Source of the DNA: CAZIVE01 sp964542435
GTDB taxonomy: Bacteria; Bacteroidota; Bacteroidia; Bacteroidales; Tannerellaceae
DNA: 9,337 nucleotides
NCBI GenBank assembly: GCA_964542435.1
Contig: CAZIVE010000099.1
Location: 1-9,337 of the forward strand
Direction: 5' to 3'
In this document: positions 5,373-9,337 of the stretch, in pieces
Layout: each line of letters opens with the position of its first letter
Position numbering within the stretch: the first letter of the stretch is position 1
The notes under the pieces: generated by a model
The model's database searches: none
What the model was told of the DNA's origin: nothing
What the model saw: only the letters and a program-made list of their open reading frames with translations
Position numbers and translations under genes: made by a program

Positions 5373-7103
5373 TTAGATATCCATGTAGGCGCCTTTCATC
5401 GGCGAGACGCAGCAATGTGTATAGATTCCCATCACGCCGCTCGTATAGCGAGGTTTCGGACGCTGCCAATGTCTTTTCCGTTCTTCGAGCACGGCATCTA
5501 CTTCATCTGAAGTCATGGTTTTTCCTGCAATCCCTGAGATCTCAAGCACACGTGCCGGAATATCGATATGGATCAGATCGCCGTCTTCTACGAGGGCAAT
5601 CGGTCCACCGTCGGCAGCTTCAGGTGAAACATGGCCAATGGCCGGTCCGCGAGTGGCTCCGCTGAAACGTCCGTCGGTGATGAGTGCTACCGTCTCAATG
5701 AGGTTCGGATCAGAAGCAATCGCCTCAGTTGTGTAAAACATCTCCGGCATTCCGCTGCCTTTCGGTCCTTCGTAACGGATGAAGATGGCCTCGCCCGGAT
5801 TCACTTTCCTGGTGAGCACCGCGCTGATGGCATTCTCTTCACAGTTGAAGACGCGTGCTGTCAGCGTTACCTGCATCAGTTTCGGCGAGATGGCTGAATG
5901 CTTCACCACGGCACCTTCTGGTGCCAGGTTTCCTTTTAATATAGCAATCGCACCTTGTGTCTTGATCGGCTTGTCGATGCTTTTGATGATATCTTCTTTC
6001 TGTACATCATGCTCTATCAGAAATGCATGACATTTGTCGTAGAATCCGTTTTGCTTCAGTTCGTCCAGGTTCTCCCCGACCGTCTTACCTGTTACTGTCA
6101 TAGCGTCGAGATGCAGGAACGGACGAATGGCTTCCATCACGGCAGGAACTCCGCCTGCATACCATAGAAATTCAGCCGGCCAAAATCCGCTGGGGCGTAC
6201 GTTTAGAATGTAGGGAACACGACGGTGAATGGCGTCGAACAGTTCCGGTTCGATGGTCAGTCCCGCTTCGTGAGCGATGGCGGGAAGATGCAGCAGGCTG
6301 TTGCTGGAACCTGCAATGGCCGCATGAACCATGATGGCATTCTCGAAAGCTTTCATCGTCAGAATAGAAGAGGGCAGAAGTCTCTCTTTTGCCAAAGCCA
6401 CCGAACGAAGTCCGGCTTTATGAGCGAACTCCTTCAAATAAGGTGTATGCGTCGGAATCAAAGCACTGCCTGGCAGAGCCAATCCAAGTGCTTCAGACAT
6501 GATCTGCATGGTCGAAGCGGTTCCCATGAACGAGCAGGCACCACATTCAGGACAAACGGCATGTTTATAGTAGTTGTATTGTTCCTGGTTGATTTCTTTC
6601 CGTTGGAACTGTGCGTCGAACGTCCCGATCTGTTCCAGTGTCAGGAGATTCGGACCGGCCTTCATTACGCCGCCTGGAATAAAGATAGAAGGCATGTTGA
6701 TTCTGGCAATGGCCATGAGATGAGCCGGAACTGCTTTGTCGCAGCTGGCAATATAGACACCTCCGTCGAAGGGCGTGGCTTTTTCGTGAATTTCCATCAT
6801 CGAGGCCATGAAATCGCGCGATGGGAGTGAGTAGTTCATTCCGTCGTGGCCTTGCGCTTCGCCGTCGCACATGTCGGTGACGAAGTAGTTGGCTCCGCGT
6901 CCGCCGGCTTCGGCAATCGCCTTGTCAGCCTCTTCCACGAGATTGTTGAGATGGGCACTTCCCGGATGGCTGTGTCCATAGCTGCTCTCTACAATAATCT
7001 GCGTCTTGCCCAGTTCGTCGAGTTTCCAGCCGCTGCCCAATCTGAGTGAATCCAATTCCGGAGCCAGCTTGCGCATTTTCTGGCTCGTCATCTCTTTATC
7101 CAT
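5373..7103 (-). CDS. IlvD/Edd-family dehydratase, probably acting on a sugar acid
   Basis: A 576-residue cytosolic Fe-S dehydratase of the IlvD/Edd superfamily, full length and unbroken. Candidate cluster ligands are Cys79 (M-C-D-G-E-A-Q-G), Cys121 (S-C-D-K, whose Lys123 is a conserved family residue) and Cys190 (C-G-A-C). Other family motifs are L-P-S-R-D (93-97), G-S-S-N-S-L-L-H-L-P-A-I-A-H-E-A-G (265-281), G-M-P-E-M (451-455) and the C-terminal domain I-T-D-G-R-F-S-G-A-T-R-G-P-A-I-G-H-V-S-P-E-A (475-495). The C-D-G-x-x-Q-G motif, I-P-G-G-V (142-146), G-T-A-S-T (194-198) and R-R-V-P (294-297) resemble Edd and the E. coli YjhG/YagF sugar-acid dehydratases more than classical IlvD. No other branched-chain amino acid gene is nearby. 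The reaction would be loss of water from a 2,3-dihydroxy acid to a 2-keto acid, substrate unknown. It starts 5 bp after mntP; Met5 is an alternative start. Confidence 0.88.
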   Translation of the reverse strand: MDKEMTSQKMRKLAPELDSLRLGSGWKLDELGKTQIIVESSYGHSHPGSAHLNNLVEEADKAIAEAGGRGANYFVTDMCDGEAQGHDGMNYSLPSRDFMASMMEIHEKATPFDGGVYIASCDKAVPAHLMAIARINMPSIFIPGGVMKAGPNLLTLEQIGTFDAQFQRKEINQEQYNYYKHAVCPECGACSFMGTASTMQIMSEALGLALPGSALIPTHTPYLKEFAHKAGLRSVALAKERLLPSSILTMKAFENAIMVHAAIAGSSNSLLHLPAIAHEAGLTIEPELFDAIHRRVPYILNVRPSGFWPAEFLWYAGGVPAVMEAIRPFLHLDAMTVTGKTVGENLDELKQNGFYDKCHAFLIEHDVQKEDIIKSIDKPIKTQGAIAILKGNLAPEGAVVKHSAISPKLMQVTLTARVFNCEENAISAVLTRKVNPGEAIFIRYEGPKGSGMPEMFYTTEAIASDPNLIETVALITDGRFSGATRGPAIGHVSPEAADGGPIALVEDGDLIHIDIPARVLEISGIAGKTMTSDEVDAVLEERKRHWQRPKPRYTSGVMGIYTHCCVSPMKGAYMDI

Positions 7104-7108
7104 GATAT

Positions 7109-7675
7109 TTATCCGTTAAAGTAAAGATGTTCGATCAATATCTTAGCACCGATTGCGATGAGAATGATGCCACCAACCAGATCCAGCTTGAGGTTGACCT
7201 TATGCCCGAAATGGTTTCCGAAGAGGACGCCGGCTGCGGAGATAAGGAAGGTGACGATATAGATGACAGCGGTCACCATGCTCAGTGATGTCTTTAGCAA
7301 TGCCAGTGAGATTCCCACAGCCAATGCGTCGATACTCGTGGCAATGCCCAATCCGCAGAGCGTTTTCCATGCCAAAGGATTGGTATAGGATGCATGGTCT
7401 TCATGCTTGAAGCTTTCGTAGATCATTTTACCGCCAAGGTAGAGCAGAAGCCCGAATGCGATCCAGTGATCGAATTCGCAGATGTACGAGCGGAATCCGA
7501 AGCCGGCCACATAGCCTATTAATGTAAGTCCGGCTTGAAAGAGAGCCAGCATTCCTGCAATTTTTATCACATTGCGGCAGGCACATTTGTCAATGATGGC
7601 ACCACTGGTGACAGAAACGGCTAAGCTGTCCATCGACAGACCAACAGCCAAAATAAAGATATCAATGAATGACAT
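7109..7675 (-). CDS. mntP: manganese efflux pump MntP
   Basis: A 188-residue inner-membrane protein of the MntP family, which exports Mn(II) and protects against manganese excess. Six hydrophobic segments are visible, at about residues 3-23, 36-60, 68-86, 106-126, 131-153 and 166-184. The family has two repeated halves, each with an Asp in a small-residue helix: G-L-S-M-D-S-L-A-V-S (Asp16) and G-I-A-T-S-I-D-A-L-A-V-G (Asp116). Both are present, and the length is typical. A His/Glu/Asp-rich cytoplasmic loop lies near 88-95. The gene sits 3 bp after the glycosyltransferase and 5 bp before the dehydratase, so it is probably co-transcribed. I see no manganese riboswitch or MntR-type site in the tight junctions, which suggests it is not separately metal-regulated here unless at the operon promoter. 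Confidence 0.95.
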   Translation of the reverse strand: MSFIDIFILAVGLSMDSLAVSVTSGAIIDKCACRNVIKIAGMLALFQAGLTLIGYVAGFGFRSYICEFDHWIAFGLLLYLGGKMIYESFKHEDHASYTNPLAWKTLCGLGIATSIDALAVGISLALLKTSLSMVTAVIYIVTFLISAAGVLFGNHFGHKVNLKLDLVGGIILIAIGAKILIEHLYFNG

Positions 7676-7678
7676 ACG

Positions 7679-8626
7679 TCAGAATTCGTCTTCAATTTTG
7701 TATTTGTTGCGGTTGGGCGAATCCCTCGAGATCAGTTCTGCTATGAATCCCGCCAGAAACATTTGCGTACCGATGATCATTGCCGTAAGCGAGATGAAGA
7801 ACCATGGTGAACTGGTTACCAACGGGCGAAGATCACCTTCGTAGATGGATATGAGTTTCATGGCAAGGACAATGATCAGAGCAACAAATCCGATGAAGAA
7901 CATGAAGCTACCCCAAAGCCCGAAGAAGTGCATCGGTTTTTTCCCGAAGCGCGACGTAAACCAGAGCGTGATGAGATCAAGATATCCATGAGCGAAGCGG
8001 TTGAGTCCGAATTTGCTGCGTCCATATTTGCGGGCCTGATGATGAACCACCTTTTCCCCGATTTTGTTGAATCCTGCAATCTTGGCCAGATAGGGAATCC
8101 AGCGATGCATATCGTTATACAGTTCGATGTTTTTGACGACGACGTTCTTGTAGGCTTTCAGTCCGCAGTTGAAATCGTGTAGCATGATGCCGGAGAATTT
8201 GCGTGCCGTGGCATTGAACAGTTTGGTAGGAATCGTCTTGGATATCGGATCGTAACGTTTCTTTTTCCATCCTGAAACCATATCATAACCATCTTCCATG
8301 ATCATGCGGTAGAGTTCGGGGATTTCGTCCGGACTATCTTGCAGGTCGGCATCCATCGTAATCACTACATCGCCTTCCGCACGGGCGAACCCGCAGTTCA
8401 AACCCGGTGACTTGCCATAGTTGCGGCGGAATTTGACAGCTCTGACATGCTCGGAGCGTTGGCGAAGTCCTTCTATCACTTCCCATGAGTTGTCGGTGCT
8501 TCCGTCGTTGATGAAGATTACCTCATAAGAAAAATGGTTCGCTTCCATGACACGTTCGATCCAGTCGAACAGTTCGACGAGCGATTCAGCTTCGTTGTAC
8601 AGCGGGATTACTACTGATATATCCAT
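7679..8626 (-). CDS. family 2 glycosyltransferase, polyprenyl-phosphate type (DPM1/GtrB-like)
   Basis: A 315-residue GT2 enzyme with a cytosolic GT-A domain and two C-terminal membrane helices (about 233-258 and 274-299). The domain starts with S-V-V-I-P-L-Y-N-E (4-12), then N-D-G-S-T-D-N-S (40-47), and has the metal-binding motif D-A-D-L-Q-D (92-97) and the basic stretch H-H-Q-A-R-K-Y-G-R-S-K-F-G (195-207). This layout is that of DPM1, ArnC and GtrB type enzymes, which move a sugar from a nucleotide donor to undecaprenyl phosphate at the inner membrane. The sugar cannot be told. I chose the ATG at 8626, which gives the usual family start M-D-I-S-V-V and lies 4 bp after the upstream stop. The ATG at 8650 would add eight unlikely residues and overlap the upstream gene by 20 bp. 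The pairing with DUF4199 recurs in Bacteroidota, from memory. Confidence 0.92.
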   Translation of the reverse strand: MDISVVIPLYNEAESLVELFDWIERVMEANHFSYEVIFINDGSTDNSWEVIEGLRQRSEHVRAVKFRRNYGKSPGLNCGFARAEGDVVITMDADLQDSPDEIPELYRMIMEDGYDMVSGWKKKRYDPISKTIPTKLFNATARKFSGIMLHDFNCGLKAYKNVVVKNIELYNDMHRWIPYLAKIAGFNKIGEKVVHHQARKYGRSKFGLNRFAHGYLDLITLWFTSRFGKKPMHFFGLWGSFMFFIGFVALIIVLAMKLISIYEGDLRPLVTSSPWFFISLTAMIIGTQMFLAGFIAELISRDSPNRNKYKIEDEF

Positions 8627-8630
8627 CTTA

Positions 8631-9167
8631 TTAATGTTTATCACGGTCATCTATGGTTCCTGTGTAGTTGTTCTTACATAGCAAAGCAGCTACCGGAATA
8701 GAAAAGATGACTCCATAGAAAGTGTTATTGAATATTCCTTGAATAGTCATGGTGATAGGCGTGAAGTTCATTGTCGAGAACTGTTCAATAGTCTCAGGCT
8801 TGAGGTTGGTCTGTCGCAGCAGATCCAACGTTTGCTTCATCGCGTTAGAGATATAATCGGGCGAAGCGACATATCGATAAAAGATGTAGGCTTCGATGGA
8901 GAGGATGAGAGCTGCGAAAAAATAAAGCAAAGTCCCGAAGCTCCATGCATGGAAGAAACTAATGCTTCCGCCGATCTCTTCGCGGTAACGCTTGGTCATC
9001 TGATAGGCGATAAACGGTACGGCGATGGTCAACGCCCAGAAGATGATGCTCATTCCGGCCCATCTGATGCTGAACATGAAGAAGACGTATTTCACCAGCC
9101 AATAGATTCCCATAGACAATCCAAAGCGCATGGCGCCTACCATCAGCATACTTTTGTCTTCGCGCAT
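8631..9167 (-). CDS. DUF4199 domain membrane protein
   Basis: A 178-residue integral membrane protein with four hydrophobic segments, at about 13-33, 36-57, 70-96 and 137-163, and a soluble stretch between the third and fourth. The motif I-A-Y-Q-M-T-K-R-Y-R (53-62) followed by G-G-S-I-S-F-F-H-A-W-S-F-G (66-78) is what I associate with DUF4199, a Bacteroidota family of unknown function. The first ATG is at 9167, with GGAG about 6 nt upstream; the frame is open to a TTG at 9179, but that TTG overlaps the ribosome site. It is the first gene of the five-gene minus-strand operon and is followed 4 bp later by the glycosyltransferase. It may be an accessory membrane partner of that enzyme, but this rests only on gene order. 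Confidence 0.8.
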   Translation of the reverse strand: MREDKSMLMVGAMRFGLSMGIYWLVKYVFFMFSIRWAGMSIIFWALTIAVPFIAYQMTKRYREEIGGSISFFHAWSFGTLLYFFAALILSIEAYIFYRYVASPDYISNAMKQTLDLLRQTNLKPETIEQFSTMNFTPITMTIQGIFNNTFYGVIFSIPVAALLCKNNYTGTIDDRDKH

Positions 9168-9195
9168 ATCAATCTCCAAATAAAGAATTCCGCAA

Positions 9196-9203
9196 CAAAA
9201 GTA
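9196..9203 (-). promoter_or_regulatory. -7 promoter box of the five-gene operon
   Basis: Read on the minus strand this is TACTTTTG, a full match to TAnnTTTG. It lies about 29 bp upstream of the DUF4199 ATG, giving a short leader of about 20 nt. A good -33 TTTG is not visible at 19-21 bp. It sits between the tRNA terminator and the first gene, which is the expected place for the operon promoter. Confidence 0.6.
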
Positions 9204-9246
9204 ATCTTTTCCCGCGGATAGTCCATATTAATAAAGGTATAAAATG

Positions 9247-9282
9247 AAAGGCGGACAGCTCTTGTGAGAGTTATCCGTCTTT
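9247..9282 (-). terminator. hairpin downstream of tRNA-Thr, probable terminator
   Basis: A 16-position imperfect stem with a 4-nt loop runs from AAAG at 9247-9250 to CTTT at 9279-9282. It has 13 complementary pairs and three mismatched or wobble positions, including the run AGCTCT against AGAGTT near the loop. On the minus strand it begins about 5 nt after the tRNA 3' end and is followed by CATTTTAT, a modest T-tract. It most likely ends tRNA transcription before the DUF4199 promoter. Confidence 0.7.
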
Positions 9283-9286
9283 GTTG

Positions 9287-9337
9287 AGCCTCTTGTCGGA
9301 TTCGAACCAACGACCCCGAGATTACAAATCACGTGCT
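9287..9337 (-). tRNA. trnT: tRNA-Thr (anticodon UGU), 5' part outside the window
   Basis: The 3' 51 nt of a tRNA are present; the acceptor 5' strand and most of the D-arm lie beyond 9337. On the minus strand the T-arm is GTTGG-TTCGAAT-CCGAC, with a 5-nt variable loop before it and the acceptor 3' strand AAGAGGC after it, then discriminator T at 9287. The anticodon loop TTTGTAA (9328-9322) gives anticodon TGT at 9326-9324, reading ACA (threonine). The anticodon stem CGTGA/TCTCG has a T-T mismatch at its middle pair. No CCA is encoded (CAA follows), so CCA must be added after transcription. The missing 5' strand should read GCCTCTT. Confidence 0.92.

Noticed and set aside
6225..6830. 201-codon plus-strand frame within the dehydratase gene
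   Set aside because: Antisense shadow of a well-conserved enzyme; no recognisable motifs.
8739..9221. 160-codon plus-strand frame within the DUF4199 gene
   Set aside because: Antisense shadow that also runs across the minus-strand promoter and start; no domain.
9247..9337. tRNA-associated integration site
   Set aside because: No integrase gene, and no second copy of the tRNA 3' end that I could find in the window. The sequence after the tRNA is an ordinary terminator and promoter.

Overview
The window looks like chromosomal DNA from a Bacteroidota member, most likely order Bacteroidales and probably a Prevotella-like genus. The evidence is several TAnnTTTG-type -7 boxes, mostly weak Shine-Dalgarno signals, a DUF6261 protein, a DUF4199/GT2 gene pair, lipoprotein-type ApbE and rhodanese proteins, and a tRNA gene without an encoded CCA. 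The genus is an inference, not read directly from a marker gene.

Left part (1-2425): a minus-strand DUF6261 gene (78-932) is followed by about 900 bp without a convincing protein gene. This stretch holds a 41-bp tandem repeat array of about eight copies (1032-1345) with an invariant AT-rich 15-bp core. Next to it is a hairpin-rich segment (about 1395-1535) with its own candidate minus-strand promoter (1575-1606). A short minus-strand gene (1856-2023) follows, with a clear terminator and a clear -7 box. A region with two near-identical plus-strand promoter-like segments then leads into the next operon.

Middle (2426-4250): a compact plus-strand operon encodes a rhodanese-domain lipoprotein, an MmcQ/YjbR-fold protein and an aldo/keto reductase. 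It ends in a strong hairpin that probably also terminates the convergent operon.

Right part (9337 down to 4308): a partial tRNA-Thr(UGU) and its terminator lie upstream of a five-gene minus-strand operon. The order is DUF4199 membrane protein, GT2 polyprenyl-phosphate-type glycosyltransferase, MntP manganese exporter, IlvD/Edd-family dehydratase and ApbE FAD:protein FMN transferase. The first four genes are separated by only 3-5 nt, so co-transcription is likely. The genes do not form one obvious pathway. They mix envelope glycosylation, metal homeostasis, an Fe-S dehydratase and extracytoplasmic flavinylation.

The protein-coding genes belong to known families. The least explained parts are the 41-bp array with its structured neighbour, and the dehydratase, whose motifs point away from true IlvD. 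I see no defence system, integrase, transposase or CRISPR array.
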